The notes under the pieces: model-generated | What the model was told of the DNA's origin: nothing | The model's database searches: none | Seen by the model: the letters and a program-made list of their open reading frames with translations, nothing else | Assembly (NCBI GenBank): GCA_013368315.1 | Contig: JAACJM010000140.1 | Location: 1-64,000, forward strand | Length of the DNA stretch: 64,000 nt | Origin: Tetrapyrgos nigripes | Lineage: Eukaryota; Basidiomycota; Agaricomycetes; Agaricales; Campanellaceae | Direction of reading: 5' to 3' | Program-made: the position numbers and the translations under genes | In this document: positions 35,748 through 46,395 of the stretch, piece by piece | Position numbering within the stretch: the stretch's first letter is position 1 | Layout of the letters: every line of letters starts with the position of its first letter

Positions 35748-37231
35748 ATGTCGTCCAATACTTGCGAGATCCAATTTCTCGAGGTCGTAATCCACACAGT
35801 CGGTCAAGCAATCATCATAGTTTCAGTGGTATACATGGTATATGGTGTGTATCTCGCGGTCACTCTGCTTTCGATGCATGTTCTGGTGTGAGTTCATCTT
35901 TCAATTTTATTGAACTACTGTTTCTTATCTCTCAAGGTAGATCTCGCGGGATACGAAACTCAAGAGCCAGAATGATTCTCTTTATTATTGCGATGCTCCA
36001 GCTTCTGGTTTCGACCTCGTACGCGGTCATTACCGTCGTTTTCGACGGTTTTATTTTTCTGCGTGGCAAAGCAACCGTTGAATGGTTTACCAATTGGATG
36101 TATACTGCCACACAGTTGGGGATCGTGAATACCTTTTTAATGAGGTTAAATGTGCGTACTCGTGTATTCACGTCCTCGAGTCCTAGGTTTTCACCTCTCG
36201 CTGGCATCTAGTTCTTGTTCAGTGATGGTATTATGGTTTGGAGGACTTGGGTTCTGTATCCCCACAATAAAACCGTCAGAATAGTTCTTGTTCTGTGCAT
36301 GATCATCTCGACTGGTATGTCTCGCATCAACGTGCCACAGTGGCTCAGCTAACTATTCGCTCCAAACTCAGTCGCCAATTTCGTCGATGCAGGAATAAGT
36401 ACCGCGAGAGCTCTCCATATGATGGAACAGCGGACCATGATTGGAATGGTAGACTTCCCGGGGGATCAAGCCCTGATCATGGCCCTTCCACTCCTCGTCA
36501 CCAATGCCGTCTGTACATTTCTCATTAGCTATAAGACTTGGTCAGTGACTCTCTTTATTTTGACTATGCTATCATCTTATGGAGCATATGTAGGTGTCAT
36601 CGCCAAGATGTGAAGAAAAACTTGACAGCTAGCGGTACACCTCAGACGAAAGCCGGAAAAATTCTTATGCTTCTTGTCGAATCGGGGATGATTTACTGTG
36701 CGATTTGGGTCAGTAAATGATTTCGGAAAGTTTACTTGCTTTCTAAACACTCTTTTCTTTTCAATGTGTGCAGGTTGCATATGTTATTGTACAAGTACTA
36801 TATTCAGACTTTGAGTCTCAGACTGGAACCCTATGGACAATAGCAAATACCTTCACATTCGTTGTTCCTATGCTCGCAGTGAGTCTAGTCAATCAGTTCT
36901 CCCTCTCAATGATCCAAATTGCTGACCTTGAAAACCCTGTCAGGCACTCTTCCCCATGTTCATCATCCTCATAGCCGCTCTTGAAGATCCCCAGAACTCA
37001 ACGAATGGTTCCAATATCAACATCCATATCCCAAGCTCTCTGACTATATCGATGCAGTTCGCGATTGCGAAAAGTTATGATGACCATTCAGCTTCAGAAT
37101 ATGACTCGGAACATCAAAACTCGAATAGGATCTCAGTGTTAGAGTTCCCTAGGAAGGATGACCAATATGACCTCGAAGCAGGTGGTGGTGGGTTTGATGA
37201 AAGCAAAAAGGAGCCTTCCGCATCAGTGTAG
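35748..37231 (+). CDS. Orphan multi-spanning membrane protein, tandem copy A
   Basis: Exons: 35748-35887, 35941-36151, 36212-36314, 36372-36540, 36594-36708, 36774-36878, 36944-37231 (376 residues). About seven hydrophobic segments are visible, beginning AIIIVSVVYMVYGVYLAVTLLS, with a conserved loop DGIMVWRTWVLYP, a cytoplasm-like YKTW..HRQDVKKNL segment and LLVESGMIYCAIW near the sixth helix. The C-terminal 75 residues are hydrophilic. This pattern occurs in a large agaricomycete-specific family of unknown function whose topology resembles a serpentine receptor; receptor activity is not shown. Its introns have the same phases (2,0,1,2,0,0) as copy B. Confidence 0.8.
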
Positions 37232-37945
37232 GATACGCAGCGTCAAACTTTTCTTCGATTTTTTTTTCTTGTACTGAGCTGTATCGAGTACTCATTTAGA
37301 TAACTGTATTGATAGCATAGTATCCCGATGGAACGAACATAACGAGTCCTTCTGACACATTTATACGACTTGAAGCAATATATAACTAAATGCGTGCTTT
37401 ACATCCATTGGATATAGACAGATTTTCTGTCTTTATCGCAGAGAAAGGAAGCTCAATATGACCACGCGCTTGAACACAGCATTACGGCTACAAAGTCTTT
37501 CGCCGTCAAACTCAAGGTGGATGCCTGATCTACGCTCCTCGGGGGTAACGATTCAAAATTTGAGAAATCAATGGCAGCCAAAGATGTATATCAGTCCGGT
37601 ACACTTCTTTGGTCCTGCCAGCCTGGCCCCTCGTAGCGCCATTTGCCGGCTTGTGGATTGGCGACATCTACTAGCTCCATAAGTTTCTGATCATCCGCCT
37701 CACGCATCCTTGAAACAGCTCGTGGAACTAAAGGCGCTATATCACTCACTTTCTGTCATTCTCGATAGATCCCTCAGGACGTCATCGCTTTAATTCATGA
37801 GCGGACTGAAGTAAATCACAACTAACTGAAATCACTTACGAAAACGGTATATAAGGTGTAGTTGACGCAGATCTTTTTCAGTAGTTCTTCCCGTTCCCCC
37901 ATCATCCACTATTCGCATTCCTAGGCCCGGCCCACTACTGGCGCA
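37232..37945 (+). promoter_or_regulatory. Intergenic region with TATA box of copy B
   Basis: TATATAAG at 37848-37855, 91 bp upstream of the ATG at 37946, fits a core promoter. The rest (700 bp between the tandem genes) holds no gene I can support. Confidence 0.45.
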
Positions 37946-39761
37946 ATGGCACAGTTTGGCAAACGCGCACTCCTTGAACATGATGACGCCGATGGCCAAG
38001 TCCAGCTTTCGGAAGAGGACATCAGGCGTCTCTTACACGCAATGGGTCAATTGGCTGTGCTCATGGCGGTTATGTTCTTGATATATGGGATATATTTTGC
38101 TTTCACCCTGCTTTCTTCTTTTGTTTTGATGTGAGTTCAATCGTCCAAGTCCACGTTTGCCTAATTGCCCTCCTCGAAGCCGCTTACACAAAGCGCTGTG
38201 GCAGATCTCGCGGTATCCGAAACTCCAAGCCTCGACTGATCCTTTTCATCATTGCCGTAATCGAGTTCCTAATTTCGACAAGCTATATCATCCTTGTCCT
38301 CGTATTCAACGCATTTGTTCTTCTCGACATCACTTCACAATCGTATCATCATTGGACGTATATGTCTATGCAATTTGGGATCGGAATTGACTTTTTGACT
38401 AGACTGAATGTGCGTATCGAACAATACTACTAGATAGCTACGTCCGGTCGTAGCATTCTTGGCTGATTTCCTTTCTCCTCAAGTTTCTCCTGAGCGACGG
38501 AATAGCCGTATGGAGGACTTGGGTGCTCTTTCCCTACAACAGAATTGTAAAAATGTCGCTAGTGATTTGCATGGTCGTTTCAGCGAGTGAGTCTCAATGA
38601 TTTCGGTTCTAGCAAGTCTGCAAATTCTAAAATCAATCCTCAGTCTGCACATTCATCAGCGCCGGAATCAACACTGCAAAATCTCTCCAGACAGAGGATG
38701 GGCTGTACAGCGAGCCATCGACTCTGACGCTACTGATATCTCTTCCTTTGCTTATTACGAATCTCATTGCTACATCACTCATTGGGTATAAGACATGGTA
38801 AGTACCAGTCTCTGCTCCATTTCAGTTCGATTATACACGGACTTACACGCTTAAACCTCGTAAATTCGTCACGATATGTAGGTCCCACCGTCAAGACGTC
38901 AAACGAAACCTTATGGCCAGCGATACCGCTATGACGAAGGTCAACAAAGTTCTCCTCCTTCTCGTGGAATCTGGGGTGATATATTGTGCGATTTGGGTTC
39001 GTGCTACTTATTCCATTCCCTCTTCCCCTTTCTCCCCTTAGATCATCAATACGTGCTAACTCACTCACCGGTATATCATACGCACAGGTCGCATACATTG
39101 TTACCCAGCTATCAGGCATGGAAACAAATGGATCATTTTCAGCATTGATTTTTACGAGTGTTACGCCTTTGCTTGCTGTAAGTGATCAACTTTTCACTGC
39201 TTAGACCTTTCTGTACTAATATCTTACGGATTCCTATCTCTATTTGTTAATTGCAAACTACAGGCCCTCTTCCCTGTCGTCGTCGTCCTAATGGCATCTC
39301 TCGAAGATCCGGACAATCGTTCATGGAACCCCAACGGCGAGAACAATTCTTGGTTAAACAACTTCAAGATAAGGTCTTTTTCTCTAACGATGTCGATGAG
39401 AGCTGCGAGTGTGAATGCATCGAGACGAGCGAATACGTTGGATTCGACTGGATCTGGAGCTGGGGGCGGGATTGGCGCTGGGGCTGGGAGCTATGGTCAA
39501 CTTGAAAACGACCATGACTCATACAAAGGTCAAGGTAAAGATACCGTTCGAGTCGATCGTCGAGGAAGACCAAGACCGATATCTGTAACGATACCTTTGC
39601 TCTCGAGGTCTCGAGCTCGAGAACCCAGTATTTCGGGCAGTGATCAGTACGATGGGGTGATTGTTGTGGAAGAGCCAACTGAAGACTCTGAGGAAAGTAT
39701 GATGGAAAATCCGAAGATTCCGGAGTCTCCGATGGGTTGGAAGGAGAGGAAGACTTTATAG
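37946..39761 (+). CDS. Orphan multi-spanning membrane protein, tandem copy B
   Basis: Exons: 37946-38130, 38205-38409, 38484-38586, 38644-38797, 38882-38996, 39088-39177, 39264-39761 (449 residues). It aligns with copy A through all hydrophobic segments: SRGIRNSKPRLILFII, FLLSDGIAVWRTWVLFPYNRIVK, IGYKTWSHRQDVKRNL, LLLLVESGVIYCAIWVAYIV, ALFPVVVVLMASLED. The N-terminus is 20 residues longer and the soluble tail about twice as long (Gly- and Ser-rich, then acidic). Several exons (3, 5) have identical lengths in both genes (103 and 115 bp), indicating recent tandem duplication. The function is unknown; signalling is a guess from topology. Confidence 0.8.
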
Positions 39762-40241
39762 GAAGATTATACTTCATTTGCTGTTCATACTTGATGGGTC
39801 AAAATGTTTCTGAATATAAGGCTACAACTTGTGATGATTATTAGCGGTAGTAAGGTATGTAGTAAGATAAAAGTATACTAGTAGAGTGCCGGGCGGGGGG
39901 AAATAAAGGAGTGTGATGGATATAATATATACTATGAAGCTATTGTCAATTGATACAATGAATGATAACGAACGGTATAAGTAGGGATTAACAATACATC
40001 GAATGAAATTTGAAGAAGACGAAAGAATTACTTGGCAATTATTGAGTTGAAGAGTAGGCAATGAGTGAGAGAGTAACAGAAGACTGGATCGTCACAGCCG
40101 TGGCCCACGCCTTGGTAGCAGGGGAACTGGGGCGCAGGGACGAGCGAGTGGTGAGGCCTTCCGACCCAAAAAGAATTGGAAGTAGGGATCATTACTCGGG
40201 AGGAGGGGCGGGAGTCAAGACTCGAAATGCGCATATCATTC
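39762..40241. other. Convergent 3' intergenic region
   Basis: AT-rich 3' flank of copy B meeting the 3' end of the minus-strand secreted-protein gene. No feature is recognised. Confidence 0.5.
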
Positions 40242-41025
40242 TTAATTCGAACTCCAATTCCAATCAATCTCAATCTCCCCCTCACTCAAATCCGCCAGAT
40301 GCTTAAAAGCACCCTGTGAAAGGTCGATGCGGTTGGGTTCACAACCTGGACAGAAGTCAGTGACGATGGCGTCGATGAATTTGCCTTGATTTGCCAAGCA
40401 TTATAAGAATTATCATAAGAAATTAAGATGAAAGAATAATTAGCAAGAGGAAAGAAGACGGAAGGAGCCCGATGATGAGTAGAAAGAAGCTTAAAGAGTT
40501 AACTCACGATGAATACCAACATGCCTATAACAGTTGTACCCATTTTCGTACATGTGCGTTGGTAAAGCCACCACATAATCAGAATCTCGAGTGTAAGCAC
40601 CACAAGCTCCAGGGTTGCCTTCTTGTTGGTACCAGGTGGCTATAAGAAGTGGTGATAACGAGATGAGATGATAAGTAACCTAATACATAATTGGAAAGGA
40701 GAAAGGTTCATGGCGGGTGGCTGACTAAACGATCCTGGAGAGGTCGGACTGCAGGGGGACTTAATTCGTCTGCAGGGCCAGTCGGGGCCCGAGGGGATGG
40801 GGAGAATAATGGGTATATGTGCACCGTAGGGTAGTCCCTGTAGCATAATAAATCTGATGTCAAAAAAGAAAAAGAAAAAAAGGATGAGAACGACTCGGAC
40901 TCGGCAATGAAGCGAGGGATTTCGGACTAACCTTTTCCTTCTGCTTGAACACTGGGAAGAAACCACGAGGAGAGAAGGATGACGGAGGTCACAGCACTTG
41001 AGACAGTGGAGAGTTTGGAGAACAT
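40242..41025 (-). CDS. Small secreted double-psi beta-barrel (RlpA/expansin-like) protein
   Basis: Exons in transcription order: 41025-40932, 40639-40508, 40384-40242 (122 residues). Exon 1 encodes a signal peptide (hydrophobic core VTSVILLSSWFLP, probable cut after VQA). The mature part is a single double-psi beta-barrel: ATWYQQEGNPGACGAY, DSDYVVALP, YNCYRHVGI, then IDAIVTDFCPGCEPNRIDLSQGAF. The conserved Cys pattern and the Asp of the VTDFCPGC box match RlpA-like/cerato-platanin-fold-related small secreted proteins of fungi. There is no carbohydrate-binding module, so it is shorter than expansins. Probable cell-wall or extracellular role. Intron 1 is 292 bp and contains a long open frame that should not be called. 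Confidence 0.85.
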
Positions 41026-41904
41026 ATTGGAAATTTGGAATTGGTTCGGAAAGGAAGTTAATTAGGTCGAGGACAAAGGTGAAGGTAGAGGTGAAAGAAA
41101 GGAGGTGAAAAGAGTGTGAGCGGCAGAAGCCTGATTAGATGTTAGAGTAGTATAGAGGTGAAGTGTAGAGGAGTCGAACCGCTAACTTTAGGTGAGCGAC
41201 GAATCACGATTAACCCAGGCATCGAAGGATCGTATTTATACCTTCGCTGGGTATGGAACTTTGCAGGTTCCCGTCGCTCGGTGCATGGCCTTGAAGCAAA
41301 CTAGGTGGAGTCGACTCGGTGTGTCGTGGTGTTCGGAGCTTGAGGCGGAACATCAACCTGAGGTGAGGGTTACAGGTCCAGGGAGATGACACGTTACAAC
41401 TTCATAGTAGGGCCGACACGATGAGTTTCAAGTTTTTTTTTTTCTTTCTTCCAAATGGTGTCCATCCCCATGAGTCCACATCCTTGTTGGAGAAGAAACA
41501 GAAACATGGCGTCTTGACGACTCTTTCAAGCTTCAAGTTGAGCGGGAGTTGGGACTCGGACTCGCGATCGGTTCGGGACACAAAAGGTACCAAAGCCGAA
41601 GGTACGTCGTGCTTGAGTTGTAACTTGTAACGGACTTTATATCGAGCTTGCTATGTAGTGATTTCACCCTGATGTGAAGGGTGAGGGAAGAGGATAAACA
41701 TAGTAGCGTCACTGGAGAGAGATCCTGAGATTTATACTTGGATTGCCGCCTGCGAGCGCCGAGCAGCCAAAGACCCAAAGCAAGATACCGGTCGGTGTCA
41801 ACGTCTACTATCGTTATGAGTCTGACTTGGAGTTCCCATACACTAGAGTCCTGTAGCCTTAGGGTGTGTCAGCCATTGAACCAAGCCTTTGCGATTTGCG
41901 ATTT
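41026..41904. other. Intergenic upstream of the secreted-protein gene and the first tRNA-Gly
   Basis: No gene is supported. A T-rich tract lies at 41432-41452. The rightmost part approaches the arm of the inverted duplication described for the tRNA genes. Confidence 0.4.
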
Positions 41905-42087
41905 GGACCTTTGGTGACTCAGGTCACAAAACCACCATTAGGTTCCTCCTACCTTGCGTTGGTCAAGTACACGCAAATTATTAATAACCGCACTAATGGG
42001 GTAGTGGTAACCTGGATCGTTGCCATGGAAGTTCGGATTTTCACGTGATATCTCGATCCGCCGGGGGTTCGATTCCCTCTTAGTGCA
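41905..42087 (+). repeat. Left arm of an inverted duplication containing tRNA-Gly
   Basis: The 85 bp upstream of the tRNA here (GTGACTCAGGTCACAAAACC.. to ..CAAGTACACGCAAATTATTAATA) is clearly related to the reverse complement of 45221-45305 (..CCCAGGTCGCAAAACTACCG.. to ..CAAGTACACGCAATTTGTTAATA). With the tRNA genes the arms span about 180 and 165 bp, in opposite orientation, about 3 kb apart. Confidence 0.75.
41990..42087 (+). tRNA. tRNA-Gly (anticodon GCC) with a 27-nt intron
   Basis: Acceptor arms GCACTAA (41990) and TTAGTGC (42080-42086) pair perfectly. The D-loop reads GGGGTAGTGGTAACC. The anticodon stem GATCG (42015-42019) pairs with CGATC (42054-42058), leaving loop TT-GCC-A..T with anticodon GCC at 42022-42024. 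The intron 42026-42052 sits at the canonical 37/38 position. The T-arm GGGGG-TTCGATT-CCCTC is normal. A T17 run (42121-42137) follows as a Pol III terminator. Confidence 0.88.
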
Positions 42088-42120
42088 TGTGGGGCTATCT
42101 GGATTCTGGTGTGCACTTTC

Positions 42121-42137
42121 TTTTTTTTTTTTTTTTT
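42121..42137 (+). terminator. Pol III terminator of the first tRNA-Gly
   Basis: A run of 17 T residues 33 bp past the tRNA 3' end, the standard Pol III stop signal. Confidence 0.7.
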
Positions 42138-42350
42138 GTAGCCGAGTACTTGTAGTACTTGTATAACTCTGAATGAATGGGCAGTAAGGCAGTATCATGA
42201 AGTTGGAAGCAAGGCTTTATTATGAGTAGCAAGTAGGGTAACGGTACACGCATCGCGTACATCCCAAAGTTCTAACCAACAACCAGACTGCGTGCTCCCT
42301 CCACCTCACTTATAGTCTACCTCACACATGCTCATACTCAACCATCAACC

Positions 42351-43571
42351 TCACTTCGCCTCCGCCCCAGCCCTAACATACATCCTCTCCCTAACCACCC
42401 AATTCATCGTCTCTAAATACATCCTCTTTTCAAACAATAGATACGTGGTGAGATGGGTACGGGATGCTGGGGTTCGTTTGAAGCCTCCGTGGCCGTTGGC
42501 TGAGCCTTTTGTAGATGTGTTGGTATTCGTATTTCCATTTCCCAATGTGGTGGAAGTGTATAAAAGAGGAGAGGGAGAAGAGGAGGATGGAGCGGGTGTG
42601 TGCAGGGGTTTACCGGAGGGAGAGTATATTTCTAGAGACTGTAGGATGGAAAGGACGTGTCAGTGAGACGTGTCATAGGAGGTAAAGAGAAGGTGTGGCA
42701 CAAAAGAGAGAGAAGAAAAGTGCGAGTAAGACGCGTAAAACACGTAGGGGAAAACCAAAAGGTAGAAACAACTCACCTCCTCCGTTTCAAACTTGACCAA
42801 CGCCTGAATCGTCAACCTATTCCCATTCGCCGGCGGAAGCTGGCCGTAATGTCCCTCTATCGCCCGAACACTGACTACTTTACATGGACTTTTCTCCTGG
42901 TGGAGGTTCCATATGTAGGTGTTCGCTCCTCCCTTCTGCCCCGCAATACTATTCCTCTTCAACACTCTCTCCATCTCACTCCTATACTCCCCGATCGTAT
43001 ACCTGTGCAACCACTCCTTATCCTTCTTCGCAAGGGCAATATGCGCCTGAGCGTACGAGTCCAGACATAACCGCCTCACACCAGATATAAGCGCGTCCTG
43101 TTTCGTCGAAGAAGCCGAAAAGAGTCGTACAGGGTACGAGAAAAAGTCCTTGATATATGTCCAAAGCGTCGCATTATTCATACGCGAAAACAGTGAGTGG
43201 TCGGGAAAGGAGTTGTACGAAGACATGAGTGCCATGGACATTGCGTTTTTGATAGAGTTGGAAAAGTTTTGTCGGAAGACGGAGGAGCGGGTTGACCAGG
43301 TGGACGGATAGGTGGATTTGGAAAAGAGTTTATAAGGAATGATAACATCCAGAGCATGAATAGGCTGGGTCCAGGGATCGATAGTTGGCATGTTTTGTGT
43401 GAGGAGGAGAGTCTGTTCCATTTGGGCGAGTGCATCTTCGTCACGCACGGTCTTGGTCTGTGGAGATTCTCGGAGGACTCCTTGCCGCTTGGAGGACGCA
43501 TACCGCAGCTGGCCAAAAGGCAGAGGATGTTTATGACACCGCAAACCGACGACGACGCGTCCCCGCAGCAT
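42351..43571 (-). CDS. Mitochondrial large ribosomal subunit protein mL45-like (Tim44-like domain)
   Basis: Exons in transcription order: 43571-42777, 42638-42351 (360 residues). The chosen start ([27 protein letters not shown]) gives an Arg-rich presequence for mitochondrial import; an in-frame upstream ATG (43652) would precede it with unrelated residues. The core ([74 protein letters not shown]) matches the mL45/MBA1 Tim44-like fold, which places nascent chains near the inner-membrane insertase. The family assignment is by pattern. The gene is divergent from the MIX17-like gene with 152 bp between start codons. Confidence 0.75.
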
Positions 43572-43723
43572 CGTTGCTGCTCGTGCTGCTGTCAGCGAAA
43601 ATGGACAGACAGTGTTTGTTACAAAAATTTCGGCAATGAATTGAAAAGACACGCGTCAGGAGCTCCGCTGACTAATCGGGTTTTTAAAAATCTTGCATTC
43701 GATTCGTTTCTTCGTCAACAAAC
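43572..43723. promoter_or_regulatory. 152-bp divergent promoter of two mitochondrial-protein genes
   Basis: The only sequence between the start codons of the mL45-like gene (minus) and the MIX17-like gene (plus). It contains no TATA box. Such compact shared promoters would allow coordinated expression; no factor site is claimed. Confidence 0.6.
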
Positions 43724-44377
43724 ATGCCTGTATGTCCTCTCCTTCTCCTTGTCTAGGCTTCTACTGACACTCTCCCTTCAGCGTCAGTCCCGCGGTCGCT
43801 CTTCCGTCCCCTCTAAACCAGCTGCTCCCGCTCAATCCCGCGGAGCCCACACCGCCGCTGCTCCGGCTGCTGCCGCTCCCTACAGTAACGCAGCTCACCC
43901 TCCTGCTCCTCCCGCCGCTGCAGCCCACCAGGCAGCACCCAGCCAACCAGGAATGCTTGCCCAAATGGCAGCCACCGCCGGATCTGTCGCTGTTGGTTCA
44001 ACGATTGGTCATGGGATTTCTCATATGCTGTTTGGTGGTGGAGGGTCAAGTGCACCGGCTGACCAGGCTCAGGCTGCACCTCCGGTTCAGAGCCAGGCTC
44101 AGCAGACTCAGTGGACGGGGAATATTAGCTGTGAGGCTCAGGCGAAGGGTGGGTAACCAACCTTGGGATGTCTGAGAAGGAATACTAATATGGTTTTCCG
44201 TGTAGACTTTACAAAGTGCCTCGACAAGGCTGATATGCAGTCGTGTACTTACTACCTCGAGCAACTCAAGGCTGTGCGTTGTTCTTTTTCTTTCCTTACT
44301 GTTCTCTTCCCTCTTGCTGACGAACGTGTCTCTGTCTGTCTGTCTCACAGTGCCAAGCTGCCGCTGCTCCTTACTAA
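43724..44377 (+). CDS. MIX17: MIX17/CHCHD2-like mitochondrial twin CX9C protein
   Basis: Exons: 43724-43729 (ATG CCT only, 6 nt), 43782-44148, 44206-44273, 44351-44377 (155 residues). N-terminal RQSRGRSS and an Ala/Pro-rich stretch precede [31 protein letters not shown], the hydrophobic signature of the MIX17/CHCHD2 family. The C-terminal CHCH domain has two CX9C pairs: Cys119-Cys129 and Cys138-Cys148, substrates of the Mia40 disulfide relay in the intermembrane space. The family affects respiration and cytochrome c oxidase. The 6-nt first coding exon followed by a 52-bp intron is notable; it is supported by reading frame and by splice signals. Confidence 0.88.
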
Positions 44378-45115
44378 TTTCTCATCCTACTCACCCTGAC
44401 CTCGCATGTCCCTTACATCCTCAATGTCCCTCTCAATTCACAATAAACCTACATTTTAAACTTTTGGTTAACAGTGTTGACTGACATTGATAATATATGC
44501 CTCTGGGCTTAGACGTTATTGAGTGACCCTCGGTTTCAAGGCTCTGCGCACCGAGCACCGAGCATTGTTACCAACCGCAATTCCGCAACCCTGCAACGTG
44601 TCGTGTCGTGCCTTCCATTCGAGATACGGACGGTGGCTCGGAGAAGCTCTTTACAATTTTGCTGCTGCTTACCCTGTGCCGCCAACTCATTTCAATCAGC
44701 GTCACCGCTGCCTCACCACCGCAGCACCTACTCCTCATTGCTCAGTAACGCCAGGGTTTTCTACGTGTATACCGACTTTATACCGACGTCGACAGTGACA
44801 ACGTCAGGGTCTCCGTGGTGAATAGTAGACTAAGATTGAAAACTAACGTCTATACAGTCCCGTATGGACCATGGTAATGCTCATTTGTACCCGTACTTGT
44901 ACTCATACATGCAGATTGAGACTTGCCTCTTTGACTCTTGAGTGTACAGTAGTACTGTACTATTTGACGTTAATGAGTGAAGGACTACTACATACAATAC
45001 CTCTTTCTTCAAAGTTTCTGATAATACAAATGGCGAGTAAAGAAAAAGAAAACAAAAGAAGAAGGAAGCACTTGAGAGCTGAACGCTGAGACCTATATAG
45101 AGTGCACAGAGTAAT
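44378..45115. other. Intergenic downstream of MIX17-like gene
   Basis: No gene supported. Open frames at 44519-44821 lack domains and start in low-complexity sequence. Nothing else recognised. Confidence 0.4.
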
Positions 45116-45120
45116 AAAAA
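45116..45120 (-). terminator. Pol III terminator of the second tRNA-Gly
   Basis: AAAAA on the + strand (TTTTT on the minus strand) 20 bp beyond the 3' end of the minus-strand tRNA, a minimal Pol III stop. Confidence 0.55.
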
Positions 45121-45139
45121 GAGTTCAGTTCATCAAACA

Positions 45140-45220
45140 TGCACTAAGAGGGAATCGAACCCCCGGCGGATCGAGAACTTGGAATGGCAACGATCCAGGT
45201 TACCACTACCCCATTAGTGC
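45140..45220 (-). tRNA. tRNA-Gly (anticodon GCC) with a 10-nt intron
   Basis: Same arms as the copy at 41990: acceptor GCACTAA/TTAGTGC, T-arm GGGGGTTCGATTCCCTC, anticodon stem GATCG/CGATC. The anticodon GCC is read from 45186-45188. The intron is only 10 nt (45175-45184), at the same 37/38 site where the other copy has 27 nt. The mature sequences appear identical. It is on the opposite strand and its 3' end faces the other copy. Confidence 0.88.
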
Positions 45221-45305
45221 CAGTATTAACAAATTGCGTGTACTTGGGTAAGTCAAGGTGGGAACCTAACGGTAGTTTTGCGACCTGGGTCACGAATAGC
45301 AGCGT
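45221..45305 (-). repeat. Right arm of the tRNA-Gly inverted duplication
   Basis: Reverse complement is related to 41905-41989 (see that entry). Similarity fades beyond about 45305. Confidence 0.65.
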
Positions 45306-46395
45306 CTTGAAGCTTGAAGTTACAAGGCTCTCCTTGATTCCCATAGTCCATCAGCGTATCGAGACATCGTCTGCGGCTCTTCCTTTCCGCGTATACGTAA
45401 TCGAGGCGTATGCGTGCGTTCCGAGACGCGTTGAACAGGGAGTACGAGTGAGGAACTGTCCTATCAGGCACAGAGGAGGCTCATGATGGGCTGGATTTTG
45501 TCATTTTTTCTTCTTTTGTTTTCTTCCTTCAAGCTTCAAGCTCTTCTCTTCCATTTTTTTCGTTTCTCTACTAAAATGGCAAGGACAAGGACAAGAGGAA
45601 CTAGAGTATTAGTTACGACTCACGAAGAAGTCCTCAATCAAGCTTCAACCACTCAAACTCGGGAAACCTGGGCCCTTACCCTCGTCCAAAAACTTGAAGT
45701 GTATCGCGTACGCACTCGGCTGGACGCTGCTCGATTGGACGCTTTATCTCTCTTCAATTCGTCCTCATCTGAGTCGAGCATGAGCCCTATTATCATCCCC
45801 TCTGTCTGTCTCCTCTTCCCCTTCTATCCACTATTCCAACACATTCTGATGGCCGACCTACACCATCGTTGTACCATCGTCTTGTTGCGTAACTTTATAC
45901 TGGTACCGAGAACTTCATCCAGATGTTGAGACAGAGAAGGGGCGCAGGAGAGACAGAGAAGAGACAGAGAAAAAGGGAGAGAGAGAGAGAGACGTGGTTA
46001 CTACATAGTCTGCGCGGGTTTAGATGGGATGGAAGGGAGATGTGGGATGTGGAAAATTGTAATACCTCAAAAGGGTTGGAGGACTACGGGTTATCATGGA
46101 TTATGGCATACCGGTGAGGCTTTCTCTTTTTTTCCCTTCTTTTCTTTCGTTTTCATTTCCAGTTTATTCCTTATTATAGGTCCCTGATTACGGTTTGAGG
46201 ACTCGATGTTTGAGGTTTAAAGTGGACGAGTGTATTACAGGGAAGGGTTTTGGCTACCACTGAGGTAGGTCCTTTTTTCTTTGTTATTTATTTCGCTATT
46301 TTTTGTTGTTCCTTTTTCATGCTGGAAGCCATGTAACACGCCTCTTTCATCTCTTGTTCTAGGTTCAAACACTTTCGCCTAGTTCCTAGACTAAG
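45306..46395. other. Gene-poor region
   Basis: One 148-residue + frame (45483-45929) begins with a hydrophobic stretch and contains a basic segment (MARTRTRGTR..) but no domain; I do not call it. A GA microsatellite lies at about 45976-45993. T-rich stretches (46120-46340) precede the transposon at 46396. Confidence 0.4.

Noticed and set aside
40640..40966. 108-residue ORF over the first intron of the secreted-protein gene
   Set aside because: Its sequence is intronic in a model with a signal peptide, conserved Cys residues and matching phases.
44519..44821. Overlapping 91-100-residue ORFs downstream of the MIX17-like gene
   Set aside because: Two frames are equally open over the same low-complexity stretch, which is typical of chance; no domain is present.
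45483..45929. 148-residue ORF as a gene
   Set aside because: No domain, no conserved splice pattern; the N-terminal hydrophobic part derives from T-rich sequence.
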